A DNA stretch of 64,000 nucleotides from Lichenicola cladoniae (GCF_013201075.1 NZ_CP053708.1:177001-241000); one strand, 5' to 3'. Shown: positions 18,680 to 27,986, numbered from the stretch's first letter. Numbers and translations are program-made. The notes: generated by a model not told the origin, from the letters alone.

Positions 18680-20014
18680 ATGATCTTGGATGGGCCAGGC
18701 GGTGCGGATTTAAGACGAAGATTCGCTGAGGCAAACGTCCTGAAGATTTTGTTCACATTCGAAAACCCGCTACCGAGCAAGGAAGCGGACGCGGAAGTCT
18801 TCATGACCACCGCAAGGTATCTTGCATCCAGGATTTCGACGGCCTGGATGCATGTGCCGCAAGCGCGTAAAACCGCTATGGACAGCGCTTCCGACCTAGC
18901 CGGCCTCACGCTCGTCCCAGCCCGTGCGCCCCTTCGGCCGGCCGCTCTTCGGCATTTCTGTTGCGGGGTGACCCTCGTGTTCACGAAGGAGTTCAGGCAG
19001 GCCGACGTCATCTACACGCGCAACCTCTGGATCGCATGGATGGCCATGCTCTTCGGCCAACGCGTCGTGTTCGATCATTACCGTCCATGGTCCGACCAGA
19101 TCCCCCCTCTGGCACACTGGATCTATCGCCTGATGTGCCGACGCTCGTTCCTGGTCAACATCTGTCACTCGGAGTACACGCGCGAGAAATATCTCGCCCT
19201 CGGGATCCCGGAGGAGAAGCTCGTGTGCGTACGAAACGGCTTCGAACCGCAACGTCTCCAGTCGCGTGTTCCGGTCAACGCGGCCAAGCGGTCCATCGGC
19301 CTGCCCGATGACCGAAAGACGGTGGTTTACACCGGACGCTTGAACCACCGGAAGGGCCTGTCTCTCGTGGTCGAGGCGGCTCAACGTCTGCCGGACATCC
19401 TGTTCGTCCTGGTCGGGTCGTACGGGAATGGCGTTATCGAGGCATCGGCGGCCGGTATCGAGAATATCCTCGTGATCCCATGGCAGCCGGCGGACGTCAT
19501 CGGCCAGTACGTCCTTGCAGCCGATGTCCTGCTGGTGCCTCCTTCCTGGAAACCGCTGGCCCAGTTCGGCTCTACCGTATTGCCGCTCAAACTCTTTTTC
19601 TACATGGCGTCTGGCAGACCGATCCTCGCAGGGAACACCCCGGATGTAAGCGAAGTGCTACAGCATGATCGGAATGCGTTTCTGTGCCGCCCAGACAACC
19701 TGGACTCGCTGGTCAACGGGCTTCGGATCCTGACAAGCGATACCGTGCTTGCGGACAGGATTGCGGCAATGGCGCTGGCCGATAGCGCTGACTTCACCTG
19801 GGACAAGAGGACCTCGCGGATCGTCGATATCATCCGGAATAGGTTGGAGGCGCCACCGGTGACGGGTAGCTGGAGTGACGCGCATACCCGGATCTGGCGG
19901 CATCAGTCCTGGCGCTGGCTGAAGAACCTCCTTCGAACACGCTCCTTGATATTGCCGCCATCCTTCGGCCCGGGTGTCATCTCCAGAAGCGAAGTGACAA
20001 CGCTTCGCGCATGA
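18680..20014 (+). CDS. GT4-family glycosyltransferase
   Basis: Cytoplasmic or membrane-associated glycosyltransferase of 444 residues with a GT-B fold. The N-terminal acceptor domain contains KILFTFENPLPSKEADAEVF and ADVIYTRNLWIAW. The C-terminal nucleotide-sugar domain contains VVYTGRLNHRKGLSLVVEAA (phosphate-binding region), LVIPW-type strands and the PLKLFFYMASGRPILAG donor-site segment with its conserved neighbourhood. A C-terminal extension of about 50 residues is basic and Trp-rich. It is the first gene of the envelope cluster, followed after 51 bases by a flippase gene on the same strand. The donor sugar is unknown. Confidence 0.85.
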   Translation: MILDGPGGADLRRRFAEANVLKILFTFENPLPSKEADAEVFMTTARYLASRISTAWMHVPQARKTAMDSASDLAGLTLVPARAPLRPAALRHFCCGVTLVFTKEFRQADVIYTRNLWIAWMAMLFGQRVVFDHYRPWSDQIPPLAHWIYRLMCRRSFLVNICHSEYTREKYLALGIPEEKLVCVRNGFEPQRLQSRVPVNAAKRSIGLPDDRKTVVYTGRLNHRKGLSLVVEAAQRLPDILFVLVGSYGNGVIEASAAGIENILVIPWQPADVIGQYVLAADVLLVPPSWKPLAQFGSTVLPLKLFFYMASGRPILAGNTPDVSEVLQHDRNAFLCRPDNLDSLVNGLRILTSDTVLADRIAAMALADSADFTWDKRTSRIVDIIRNRLEAPPVTGSWSDAHTRIWRHQSWRWLKNLLRTRSLILPPSFGPGVISRSEVTTLRA

Positions 20015-20065
20015 TCGTTTCCTCATGGATCATGTGATGCCTGTGCCGGTCGAGCTTCGGCGCAA

Positions 20066-21505
20066 GTGACCACCCATCACCGTCTTCTCGGAACCGGCTT
20101 CAACTGGCTTGCCGGCGCGACCGTCATCGCCAAGATCGTGGACTTCGCCACGATCCTGATCATGCTGCTGTATCTGAGCAAGCAGCAGGTCGGAATTGCT
20201 TCTCTCGTGGTGTCGATCGCCATGGTCGTCGAAGCGCTCAATGGGCTCGGGACCGGCGAGGCATTGATACAGGCCAGGTCCGTCTCGCGGCTTCAGCTCG
20301 ACACGTTGTTTTGGTATGTCGTCGGCGCGTCGCTGCTGGTCGGGAGCCTGACCCTGCTGGCGGCGCCGTGGATCGGCGCGCTGTATGGCTTCGCCGGCCT
20401 GGGAGCCTATTTCACTGTAGTCGCGGCTAAGCAGCCCCTTGTAGGTGCCGCCTTGATCCCGATCGCGATGATGAGCAGGGACCTGCAATACCGGCGGATC
20501 GCGATCGTCAACGTCTGTGCAACACTCGCTGCATCGTTCACGCGCCTCGGCCTCGGTGCCTGCGGGGCCGGAACATGGGCTTTGGTGGCCGGCTACTCGG
20601 CAAGCGGGCTGTACACGTTGATCGGGGCGGTGTTGGCCCGGCCATTTCGACCCAGGCTCAGGTTCCAGTTCTCCGCAATCAGGCCGCTGGTCCGGTTCGG
20701 GTTCCGGTCTGCCGCGGCAAACGTGTCGGAACAGATGTTCAAGAACGTCGACTATATGTTGATCGGGTTGTTCTACGGCCCCTCGCAGCTCGCGATATAC
20801 CGGGTCGCCTTCGATATCGCCATGGAGCCGGCCATGGCCGTCGGCACGCTCGTCAATCGCACGACCCTGCCGGTCATTGCGCGTGTGGCACTCATCAAAC
20901 GCCATCTTGCAGAGACCTTTCTATGGGGACTGGAAAGAATTGCAGTCCTCGTGCTGCCATTGACCGGCGGCCTGATGTTTGCCGCTTATCCACTCACGTC
21001 GTTACTTCACGACCACCAGGGCATCAGCTATGTGGCGGCGGCCCTGCCGCTCCAGATCCTGTCGATCGCTGCGTTGCTGCGGGTATCGCTGCTGCTTCTG
21101 TCGACGGTCATGATCGGCTCCGGCCGGCCGGGGATGGCCGCACGTCTGTCCCTGGCGGCGTTGCTGCTTCTGAGCATGGGCATCCTCGTAGCCGGGTTCG
21201 CGTGTCGAGCCCAGGTCGGCATCGTTGCCGTGTCGGCGGTCTGGCTCGCCATCTATCCGCTCTTGCTGGCCTGGGGGGCCCGATACCTCTATCGCGATTG
21301 GAACGTCTCCGGCAGCGACCTCTGGCGCCACTTCAAGGTCCCGTTCATCGCGGTCGGGATGATGATCCCCGTCCTGGCCATCGGACGCCTCCTGATCGGC
21401 GGAGGCGATCCCAGGCTGCTGCTGGCTCTGGATGTCGTCGTGACGGCTTCAGTCTATTTCATCTTATACCGGCAGCAGCGGAAGCGCAGCGGAACCCCTC
21501 GGTAG
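20066..21505 (+). CDS. Polysaccharide/lipid-linked oligosaccharide flippase (Wzx-like)
   Basis: Polytopic inner-membrane protein of 479 residues, with about 12-14 predicted helices spread over its length. It contains features of the MOP/Wzx family, such as LNGLGTGEALIQ after the second helix and a LVRFGFRSAAANVSEQMFKNVDYMLIG segment at the start of the second half. Likely role: translocating an undecaprenyl- or lipid-linked glycan across the inner membrane. The start is a GTG at 20066; no better in-frame start is evident. It lies between a glycosyltransferase (same strand) and a convergent radical SAM gene. Confidence 0.85.
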   Translation: MTTHHRLLGTGFNWLAGATVIAKIVDFATILIMLLYLSKQQVGIASLVVSIAMVVEALNGLGTGEALIQARSVSRLQLDTLFWYVVGASLLVGSLTLLAAPWIGALYGFAGLGAYFTVVAAKQPLVGAALIPIAMMSRDLQYRRIAIVNVCATLAASFTRLGLGACGAGTWALVAGYSASGLYTLIGAVLARPFRPRLRFQFSAIRPLVRFGFRSAAANVSEQMFKNVDYMLIGLFYGPSQLAIYRVAFDIAMEPAMAVGTLVNRTTLPVIARVALIKRHLAETFLWGLERIAVLVLPLTGGLMFAAYPLTSLLHDHQGISYVAAALPLQILSIAALLRVSLLLLSTVMIGSGRPGMAARLSLAALLLLSMGILVAGFACRAQVGIVAVSAVWLAIYPLLLAWGARYLYRDWNVSGSDLWRHFKVPFIAVGMMIPVLAIGRLLIGGGDPRLLLALDVVVTASVYFILYRQQRKRSGTPR

Positions 21506-21534
21506 CCAGCTTCGACAGGCAGTCTTTCCGTGGC

Positions 21535-22566
21535 TCAGGCCCGCGCCATGGCAGCCGAGTGGCTGGTCTGCGCTCCCCGGTAACGATCGAACATGCTCAT
21601 CTGGTGCACGCAGCTCAGGGTGCAGGTCGCACTGCAGGATTTCTCGGTGTTGTATTCGCGGCGAAGATCGTCGCGCGTGTATTCCAGAAGCGGGATGCCG
21701 GGATATCCACGCTGCTGGGAACACCAGTGGACCTTGCCGTCCTCGGCGACATAAAGGTAGCGGGCGCCGGCGCGGCATTTCCAGTCGTTGGTCTTGCCGT
21801 TCATGAGATTTTTCTGGAACAGCCGGTAGTTCAGGGTATGGACGATCGACGGTGAGATCTTCGTGACAAGCTCGTAGGCCTGCATCTGGTCCGAACTGAG
21901 GGGCTTCAACGTGCCCGTATGGTCGTGCAGCACCCCCACGGAATGCTGAAGGCCATATTTTGCCGCGGTCCTCGCGACCGTCACGACGTCCTGCGTCCGC
22001 TCGTTGGTGACACCCAGGACCGAGTTCACGTTCACCTTGAAGCGCGCATGCTGCTGCAGCAGCGCCAGCTTTCCTTCGACCGAGGAGAGGCTTTTCATCG
22101 AGACGTCGTCGGGCTCGAGGTTGTCGATGCTGATCTGCATGCCCTGCAGGCCGGCCTCGTTGAGACGGTCGATCCAGCTCCGGCTCAGCCGGAAGCCGTT
22201 CGTGATCATGGTCACGATCATCCCGTGCCTGCGGGCTGCAGCGATCGCCTTGTCGAGTTCCGGATGCAGCAAGGGTTCGCCGCCGGTGAAGGTGATGGAA
22301 GCGGTTTTCAACATCGCCAGATGATCAATCCAGCGGAGGAGATCGGCGAGCGGCACGGGTGGTGAAACCGCGTCGTATTCATTGCAGTAGCCACAGGCGA
22401 GATTGCAACGCCGCGTAACGACCACCTGAGCCAGCAGCGGATTGTAGCGTGATCCGATGACCCGGCCCAGGAAGCGAGCCCCGGAGACGAGGCTGCCGAG
22501 GCGATGCGAGGACCTGGTGCCTGCGACGATGGTCTTTGTGCTATCGGCCGGGCGGGGTGGGCTCAA
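21535..22566 (-). CDS. Radical SAM protein with SPASM-like C-terminus
   Basis: Radical S-adenosylmethionine enzyme of 343 residues. The [4Fe-4S] cluster motif CNLACGYC (C-x3-C-x2-C) begins near residue 54, followed by the SAM-binding FTGGEPLLHPEL at about 95. The C-terminal third has additional cysteines (WKCRAG, WCSQ, CSATCTLSC), the pattern of an auxiliary-cluster SPASM/twitch domain. The best start is a TTG at 22564-22566 preceded by AAAGGA at good spacing. It stands in a glycosyltransferase cluster, so it may modify a sugar, lipid or small peptide. No peptide precursor was noticed nearby. Substrate unknown. Confidence 0.85.
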   Translation of the reverse strand: MSPPRPADSTKTIVAGTRSSHRLGSLVSGARFLGRVIGSRYNPLLAQVVVTRRCNLACGYCNEYDAVSPPVPLADLLRWIDHLAMLKTASITFTGGEPLLHPELDKAIAAARRHGMIVTMITNGFRLSRSWIDRLNEAGLQGMQISIDNLEPDDVSMKSLSSVEGKLALLQQHARFKVNVNSVLGVTNERTQDVVTVARTAAKYGLQHSVGVLHDHTGTLKPLSSDQMQAYELVTKISPSIVHTLNYRLFQKNLMNGKTNDWKCRAGARYLYVAEDGKVHWCSQQRGYPGIPLLEYTRDDLRREYNTEKSCSATCTLSCVHQMSMFDRYRGAQTSHSAAMARA

Positions 22567-22620
22567 AGCGTGGTTCCTTTGCGGTATGGGCGTCTCAGGT
22601 GGCTGATCTGACTCCGAAGA

Positions 22621-23790
22621 TCACTGCCCAATGACTAGGCTATCATAGTAAGCTTCGAGTTTCTCGTTCTGCCGATTGGCATCGAAATGCTGCTCCACGA
22701 AGGCGCGAGCGCGCACCCCCATCCGTTGTCGGAGCAGCGGCTCGTCGAGGAGGTCGCTCATTCGCCGAGTGAGTGCTTCCGGATCTCGTGCCGGCACAAG
22801 GAAGCCTGTCTCCCCGTCGATCACGGCTTCAGCGATCCCTCCGACATCCGATCCTACTACAGGTACGCCGGTCGCCGCGGCTTCCAAAAGCACCATGCCC
22901 AAGCCTTCGACACGCCCGGACGAGGTGAGGATGCTGGGCAGGACCAGCATCGCCGCCTTCCGCATCCACTGAGTGACCTGAGTGAATGGAAGTGCACCGA
23001 GAAAAACGACATGATCGCTCAACTCCAGGGTTGCCACCAGCCGGGATAGAGAGCGGCGCAACGGGCCGTCACCGATGATCACCAGGCGGGCGCCAGGATG
23101 CCGGCGGCGCAGCATCTTGAAGGCCTGGATCAAATAACGCGTACCTTTCATCTCCACCAGTCGGGCGACGTGAAGGATCGTCAGTGTTTCTTCCGAACGA
23201 TCGCGTGGCATTACCGTCGTCGGATCCACACCGGTGTAGTGAACGTGGGTACGCGCCTCGGGAAATCCCATGGCAAGAACCCGGTTCCGGATGAAGGTGG
23301 ATGAGCACAGGAACAGATCGCCCTGACGGGCCAGCCGGCGGCGGAACAGCGGAAAGTTTGCCCAGGCTGGAGAACACAGCAGGGCAGCGGTCGACAGGGT
23401 CGCGTCAAAGCCGTGAAAGGTGGTGACAAGCGGGATGCCAAGGCGACGGGCCAGCGGCAGGGCATACACGCCGTCGGTGCCGAAATGGGCGTGGATCAGC
23501 AGCGGCCTGACACCCTGTAGCACTCTCAGGTAGGGTCGAGGGTCCCGGCTGATCACCTGCCAGCCGATCTCCGGCAATGTTCGCCATCGCCCTGCATCGC
23601 GTAACGCGAAGGCCTGAGCCCCGGGAGGGGTTTCGCCGTAGCGTAGCCGCCCCAGATACGAGGCACGATACCGCCGAAGCCCCTCCGCCTGCTGGGTAAT
23701 GAAGGGTTCCGATATCCTGAACAGGTTCTGGCGGAACACGATGATGTCCCGCTTGCCGACCGTGTCGGGCGCCATATCGGCGGGCGTCAT
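22621..23790 (-). CDS. GT4-family glycosyltransferase
   Basis: GT-B glycosyltransferase of 389 residues. The N-terminal domain shows IIVFRQNLFRISEPFITQQ and LIHAHFGTDGVYALPLAR. The C-terminal domain shows ILHVARLVEMKGTRYLIQAF, RLVIIGDGPLRRSLSRLV and the E-x7-E region SGRVEGLGMVLLEAAATGVP, followed by VGGIAEAVIDGETGFLVPA. All are hallmark GT4 segments. The ATG at 23788-23790 is preferred to a TTG three codons upstream. It is transcribed leftwards with the radical SAM gene (54-base gap), so the two may form an operon. Sugar specificity cannot be read. Confidence 0.9.
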   Translation of the reverse strand: MTPADMAPDTVGKRDIIVFRQNLFRISEPFITQQAEGLRRYRASYLGRLRYGETPPGAQAFALRDAGRWRTLPEIGWQVISRDPRPYLRVLQGVRPLLIHAHFGTDGVYALPLARRLGIPLVTTFHGFDATLSTAALLCSPAWANFPLFRRRLARQGDLFLCSSTFIRNRVLAMGFPEARTHVHYTGVDPTTVMPRDRSEETLTILHVARLVEMKGTRYLIQAFKMLRRRHPGARLVIIGDGPLRRSLSRLVATLELSDHVVFLGALPFTQVTQWMRKAAMLVLPSILTSSGRVEGLGMVLLEAAATGVPVVGSDVGGIAEAVIDGETGFLVPARDPEALTRRMSDLLDEPLLRQRMGVRARAFVEQHFDANRQNEKLEAYYDSLVIGQ

Positions 23791-24139
23791 CTTGCTCAAG
23801 AGCCTGCCATGCCTGGAGGTCCAGCAGCTTCGGAAAGTCGCCGAACGTGCGCGTGGGCGGCGTATAACATGATTGCAGCGTTGAGCAAGACACCATCGAA
23901 AGCAGTTCGATGTCGTGGCACCTTTATGAAATCTACGCTAACGAAGCCTAACACGCTAGACAGCGGCTGGATGACCATTCGAGTCCTGCACAAAGCACGG
24001 TGCCTGCTGCTTTAGACGTCTTACCTCGGGAGCTCAGACCTTGTTTTCTTGGTGACGAACATAACAAGGTTCCGTAAATGTTCAGACCGCTGGGCGTGGA
24101 TAGTGAAGGCAATTTTATGGTAACGTCCGGACCGGCGGT
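23791..24139. other. Intergenic divergent region, AT-richer, no gene seen
   Basis: About 350 bases between divergent glycosyltransferase genes (23790 leftwards, 24140 rightwards). It probably holds both promoters. It contains the stem-loop described at 24038-24070. Short open frames here have no recognisable features. Confidence 0.5.
24038..24070. promoter_or_regulatory. Stem-loop with 8-bp perfect arms in leader of GT32 gene
   Basis: ACCTTGTT (24038-24045) pairs perfectly with AACAAGGT (24063-24070) across a 17-base loop, about 70 bases upstream of the ATG at 24140. It could be an RNA hairpin in the 5' leader or a spaced operator. No U-tract follows, so it is not a typical intrinsic terminator. 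Confidence 0.3.
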
Positions 24140-25108
24140 ATGACGATCCCGCAGAGACTTCATTTTTGCTGGATCGGTCCTTCGCTCCCCTGGGCCTATG
24201 CGTTCGCCGTGCTGTCCGCGGCCAAGCGCGGCGAGCTCGAGGAGGTCGTCCTCCACCATACCGATCTACTCGACGACAGCGCCCAGGTGGAGGCGCTCAG
24301 GCGTACACATGGTATCCGCCTGTCGCGGATCGACCCGACCGCGTGCCTGTCGGAAACCGCCCGCGGTCTCGGGCTTGGCGACGGCCTGATTGATCTCTAC
24401 GAACGCCTGGATAAGCCGGTCATGCGATCGGATGTTCTCAGGGCCGCAATCTTGTACATGAATGGCGGAATTTATGCCGATCTTGACACAATAACGGTTG
24501 CGTCACTGCTGCCTCTGACCGAAGCCGCGGCGTTCGTCGGCTCGGAATTCATCGTTTGGCCTCCGTCCGCACGGTTGTCGCGCTCGCCCATGGTGCTGGG
24601 ACGCCATCTTCTACTCGATCTGATCAGGAAGGTTCTTCGGCAGATGCCCGGCGGCTGGCGTCCGTTTCGCCGGTTCGAGAGGTTCTATGTACGAAGATTG
24701 AATAACGCGATCATGGGAGCCGAGGCGAAATCTCCGCTCCTCGCCGCCTACCTGACTGCAATGGTGGACCTTCCACAGGACCGCGCCTTGCAGCCCTACG
24801 CATTGGGGCCACATCTGCTGAACGAGGTCGTGCAGCGGTCCGATCCGGGTTTGCTGGTCGTCCCGGAGCCGCGGGTCTTCTCTCCCCTTGCGCCTGAAAT
24901 CTCGGCGCACTGGTTCCGGACAGGTCGAACAGTCCCCTTGGCCGCCATCCTCTCGACGGAAACGCGGATCGTGCACTGGTATGCTTCGGTTCGCACGCAC
25001 GCGAGGGTGGCCTCGATTACACCCGAGTCCGTGCTGAAAAACAGACACCGCCAGCTCTACAGCGCGCTCGTCTGTTCCTGCATCGACACTCTGCCAAGCC
25101 TGGCATGA
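24140..25108 (+). CDS. GT32-type glycosyltransferase (DXD motif)
   Basis: Glycosyltransferase of 322 residues in the capsular/mannosyltransferase-like sugar-binding DXD family. It begins IPQRLHFCWIGPSLPWAYAF, the characteristic opening of this family. SDVLRAAILYMNGGIYADLD follows, where the Asp-x-Asp binds the metal and nucleotide sugar. A downstream GPHLLNEVVQR segment and the WYASVRTHAR region fit the rest of the fold. It is first in a rightward run with the cytidylyltransferase and CDP-alcohol phosphotransferase genes, about 85 bases before the next start. It may glycosylate the inositol-containing product (inference). Confidence 0.85.
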   Translation: MTIPQRLHFCWIGPSLPWAYAFAVLSAAKRGELEEVVLHHTDLLDDSAQVEALRRTHGIRLSRIDPTACLSETARGLGLGDGLIDLYERLDKPVMRSDVLRAAILYMNGGIYADLDTITVASLLPLTEAAAFVGSEFIVWPPSARLSRSPMVLGRHLLLDLIRKVLRQMPGGWRPFRRFERFYVRRLNNAIMGAEAKSPLLAAYLTAMVDLPQDRALQPYALGPHLLNEVVQRSDPGLLVVPEPRVFSPLAPEISAHWFRTGRTVPLAAILSTETRIVHWYASVRTHARVASITPESVLKNRHRQLYSALVCSCIDTLPSLA

Positions 25109-25193
25109 GCCGAGACCAAGCCGGCTTGCCGCCCTGCCGTCGTCGCGTCGAAAGCGCCGATAAACTATCGACATCGTATCCAGGAAACCGTTG

Positions 25194-25910
25194 ATGAAAT
25201 GTCTAATCGTCGCCGCAGGGCAGGGATCGAGGCTCAGGGAAAAGACCGATCTCAAGCCGTTGATCCCGTTGCGTGGCGTTCCACTGATAGAACGGGTGAT
25301 CTCCGGTGCGCGTCATGCCGGTATCGACGAGTTCCTGGTAGTGAGCGGCTATCGGGGCGACGAACTGCGAAAACACCTCGACAGCCTTGGCAAGCAAGAT
25401 GGCATTCGGATCGAGCACGTCATCAACGACGAGTGGAACCGGGCCAACGGGGTTTCGCTGCTCAAAGCGAAACCTTATCTGAGTGAGCCGTTCGTCCTGT
25501 CCATGTGCGACCATCTGGTCGATCCGGATATCCTTCGCGGCTTGATCTCGGCGGCGGTCGAACCCGACCGGGTGACCCTGGCGGTCGATTTCGATATCGC
25601 GAATCCTCTGAACGATCCGCTGGACGTGACGCGCGTCAAGTGCAACGCCGGTCGGATCGAGACCATCGGCAAGCTTCTGCCGGATTTCGACGCCTTCGAC
25701 ACAGGTATTTTCCTGTGCAATCCCATCATTTTCGCAGGGTTGGAAGAAAGCCAGTCCGCCGGCGACGATAGCATATCGGGCGCAATGAACGTTCTGGCCC
25801 GATGGCAGAAGGCCTTTGTCTTCGATATCCAAGGGAAGGTGTGGATCGACGTCGACGATCCAGCCGACGTCGAGAAGGCGGAAAAGCTGCTCGATAGCGG
25901 CAAGCTATAG
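25194..25910 (+). CDS. Nucleotidyltransferase, CTP:inositol-1-phosphate cytidylyltransferase-like
   Basis: Small NTP-transferase of 238 residues. The N-terminal nucleotide-binding loop CLIVAAGQGSRLREKTDLKP contains the G-x-G-x-R-L signature and downstream Lys. LIERVISGARHAGIDEFLVVSGYRGDEL follows, and LSMCDHLVDPDIL and DTGIFLCNP mark the metal-binding and product regions. The length and loop sequence match the cytidylyltransferase half of archaeal bifunctional IPCT/DIPPS enzymes and the LicC-like phosphocholine family. Here the CDP-alcohol phosphotransferase is a separate gene 50 bases downstream, and an inositol-phosphate synthase lies in the same cluster. The reaction CTP + inositol-1-P -> CDP-inositol is therefore the preferred hypothesis. 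The ATG at 25194 follows AGGAAA. Confidence 0.8.
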   Translation: MKCLIVAAGQGSRLREKTDLKPLIPLRGVPLIERVISGARHAGIDEFLVVSGYRGDELRKHLDSLGKQDGIRIEHVINDEWNRANGVSLLKAKPYLSEPFVLSMCDHLVDPDILRGLISAAVEPDRVTLAVDFDIANPLNDPLDVTRVKCNAGRIETIGKLLPDFDAFDTGIFLCNPIIFAGLEESQSAGDDSISGAMNVLARWQKAFVFDIQGKVWIDVDDPADVEKAEKLLDSGKL

Positions 25911-25960
25911 AGGCTCCCCAATTGATTGTTATCGCCTTCTATCAATGGGAGTGGGTTGAC

Positions 25961-26857
25961 GTGGACAGTGCCGAGCCGATCAGGCGCAACTCTGAAATAG
26001 AGGATCCAACCAACCTGTATTGTGTCCACCCGATCTCGAATCGGCTGACTCCGCTGTTTGCGCGGATCGGTATCGTGCCGAATGCCGTGTCGATTACGGG
26101 CATGGTTTTCGGCGTCGGCTCGGGGTTTGCCTATTATCGTTATCAAGACACATGGTTTGCGATCGCAGGCTTCGTCCTGATGTTCGCCTGGCACGTGATG
26201 GACGGCGTCGATGGCCAACTGGCACGCCTGACGGGCGCGCAGTCACCGTTCGGGAAAGTCCTCGATGGCATATGCGACTATGTCACATTTACGTCCGTCT
26301 ACATCGGTCTCGCCCTGGCGCTGGCCCCGCAGCATGGGAGCTGGGTGTGGGCACTGGTGCTCGTGGCAGGGCTTTTTCACGCAATCCAGGCTGCGGTCTA
26401 CGAGGTGCAACGTCAGGAATACAATTTCTGGGGACGTGCCCAGAAGTCTGCCGAATTCAGGTTGGTCAGTGGCCCCCCGCCTGGATCTGGAAGGTCTCCG
26501 GTCCTGGAGCATATCGCAAACCGACTTCATTCTATTTACCTGAACGTGCAGCTTCTTCCACTTGGCTTCAACGCCGCCTTCCGGACGAAGCTCGATGATG
26601 CTTTGCGCTCGCGCCAGGGTCACGATGCATCGATCAGGCAGATCTACCGTCAGGTGTTCGCGCCCGCTGTACGCACATGGTCAGTGATGTCGGCGAACTA
26701 CCGGACTCTCGCTATATTTGTCTTCAGCATCATTGGTCGCCCGATGTATTATTTCTATTTCGAGATCTTCGGCCTGACACTCGTGATGTGTATCCTGTTG
26801 AAGCGCCAACGACTGCTATACACGAGGTTCTTCAAACGCCTGGAGGCGACAAGCTGA
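25961..26857 (+). CDS. CDP-alcohol phosphotransferase
   Basis: Integral membrane enzyme of 298 residues transferring a phosphoryl-alcohol from a CDP donor. The full family signature D-x2-D-G-x2-A-R-x8-G-x3-D-x3-D is present at residues about 81-107 in the second membrane segment. Helices flank it and more occupy the C-terminal half. The N-terminal PTNLYCVHPISNRLTPLFARIGIVPN is typical of enzymes acting on lipid or sugar-alcohol acceptors. The GTG at 25961 has GGGAG nine bases upstream and is preferred to a TTG at 25922. With the preceding cytidylyltransferase it likely uses CDP-inositol. The acceptor could be a lipid, inositol phosphate or glycan. It converges with, and overlaps by 26 bases, the LptG-like gene. 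Confidence 0.85.
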   Translation: MDSAEPIRRNSEIEDPTNLYCVHPISNRLTPLFARIGIVPNAVSITGMVFGVGSGFAYYRYQDTWFAIAGFVLMFAWHVMDGVDGQLARLTGAQSPFGKVLDGICDYVTFTSVYIGLALALAPQHGSWVWALVLVAGLFHAIQAAVYEVQRQEYNFWGRAQKSAEFRLVSGPPPGSGRSPVLEHIANRLHSIYLNVQLLPLGFNAAFRTKLDDALRSRQGHDASIRQIYRQVFAPAVRTWSVMSANYRTLAIFVFSIIGRPMYYFYFEIFGLTLVMCILLKRQRLLYTRFFKRLEATS

Positions 26858-27986
26858 CCTCGTCTCGACGGCGTCTGGATCGGTGGGAACGATGGAAAAG
26901 ATAGATCGAGATCACGATCGTCAGCATTGCGGGGGTAATGGCTGCAACGGCCGCGCTCAGGCCGGTCAGGAGGCCAAGGCGGCCCGAGATTTCTTCCGCC
27001 AGAGAAAACGCGACGCCCACTCCGACCCCGCTCGCAAAATCCCGCCCGCTGTTCCGGTCCCGATGAGACCCGAAGATGAACGGGACAGCCGCGATCGTCA
27101 TCGCAACGAGCGATAAGGGCAAGGTCAGCTGGGCCCATAGTTCCTGCTCGTAGCGTGTCGCCGGCTGGTCGGGCGGAAGGTCCCAAATGTGCCGATAGAG
27201 ATCGATCGGTGGAAGACTGCCTGGTGGAAGCATCAGGAATCTGATCTGCCTCGGCGAGACGAAGGAGTGCCAGGACAGTGTCGCGAAGTGGTCGGTCTTG
27301 ATCTGCATGACCCGGACCGATTTCCGGGCGACGTCGGTCAACAGCCATGTGCCGTCGGGCCGGATAACTGCGGTTGCGGCATGGATGATGGTATCCATGT
27401 TGCCGTCTATACGGAAGCTATAGATGTCGATGCCGATCGGAATATCCCCAGGGGCAAACCGTTGAACATTGAGATACTGCCGGTCGCGCTGGGCCCAGAA
27501 GCTGTCTGCGTGCCTGGTCGGTGATGACGACAGGGCCGAGGCTCGCTGCTCCAGGGCGAGCTGCTGCGCAGGGGGGATTCCGAACTCCATCAGCAGCATG
27601 AGCGAGATCACGATCGGGACGATCAGCCAGAGTACGCTGCCAATGATCCGGCGTTCCGAAATACCAAGGCTGAGCATGGCAGTCAGCTCGGAGTTCCGCG
27701 CAAGGTTCCCGAGTGAGAGGAGGCAGCCTAGCAGCATCGATACCGGCAGCACCTGCAACAGCCGGGATGGCGCGGTCAGAAGCACGTAGGTCAGGGCATC
27801 GACGACCGTATAGTTCCCTTCGCCGACCGAAGCGAGCTGCTCGACGAATTCCAGCAGGCTGAACAACCCGGTCAGTGCTAGCGCGACCAGTCCGATTGCC
27901 CTGGTCGCACCGGCCTGGATGTAGCGCTGCACCGACCATGTCTTGCCGGGGCCGTGGCGGCCGGTGACGCTCGGGAACCGGTTCAT
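26832..27986 (-). CDS. LptG-like permease (YjgP/YjgQ family)
   Basis: Inner-membrane permease of 384 residues related to LptG, one half of the LptB2FG lipid-extraction ABC transporter. Three N-terminal helices surround LLQVLPVSMLLGCLLSLGNLARNSEL, the conserved coupling-helix region near residue 100. A beta-jellyroll periplasmic domain (about 150-270) and three C-terminal helices follow, containing LTLPLSLVAMTIAAVPFIFG. The ATG overlaps the LptF-like stop by 4 bases. No LptB, LptC or LptD gene is in the window. Its position in a glycan/inositol cluster suggests either the housekeeping LPS pair or a paralogue dedicated to another lipid. Confidence 0.87.
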   Translation of the reverse strand: MNRFPSVTGRHGPGKTWSVQRYIQAGATRAIGLVALALTGLFSLLEFVEQLASVGEGNYTVVDALTYVLLTAPSRLLQVLPVSMLLGCLLSLGNLARNSELTAMLSLGISERRIIGSVLWLIVPIVISLMLLMEFGIPPAQQLALEQRASALSSSPTRHADSFWAQRDRQYLNVQRFAPGDIPIGIDIYSFRIDGNMDTIIHAATAVIRPDGTWLLTDVARKSVRVMQIKTDHFATLSWHSFVSPRQIRFLMLPPGSLPPIDLYRHIWDLPPDQPATRYEQELWAQLTLPLSLVAMTIAAVPFIFGSHRDRNSGRDFASGVGVGVAFSLAEEISGRLGLLTGLSAAVAAITPAMLTIVISIYLFHRSHRSRRRRDEVSLSPPGV

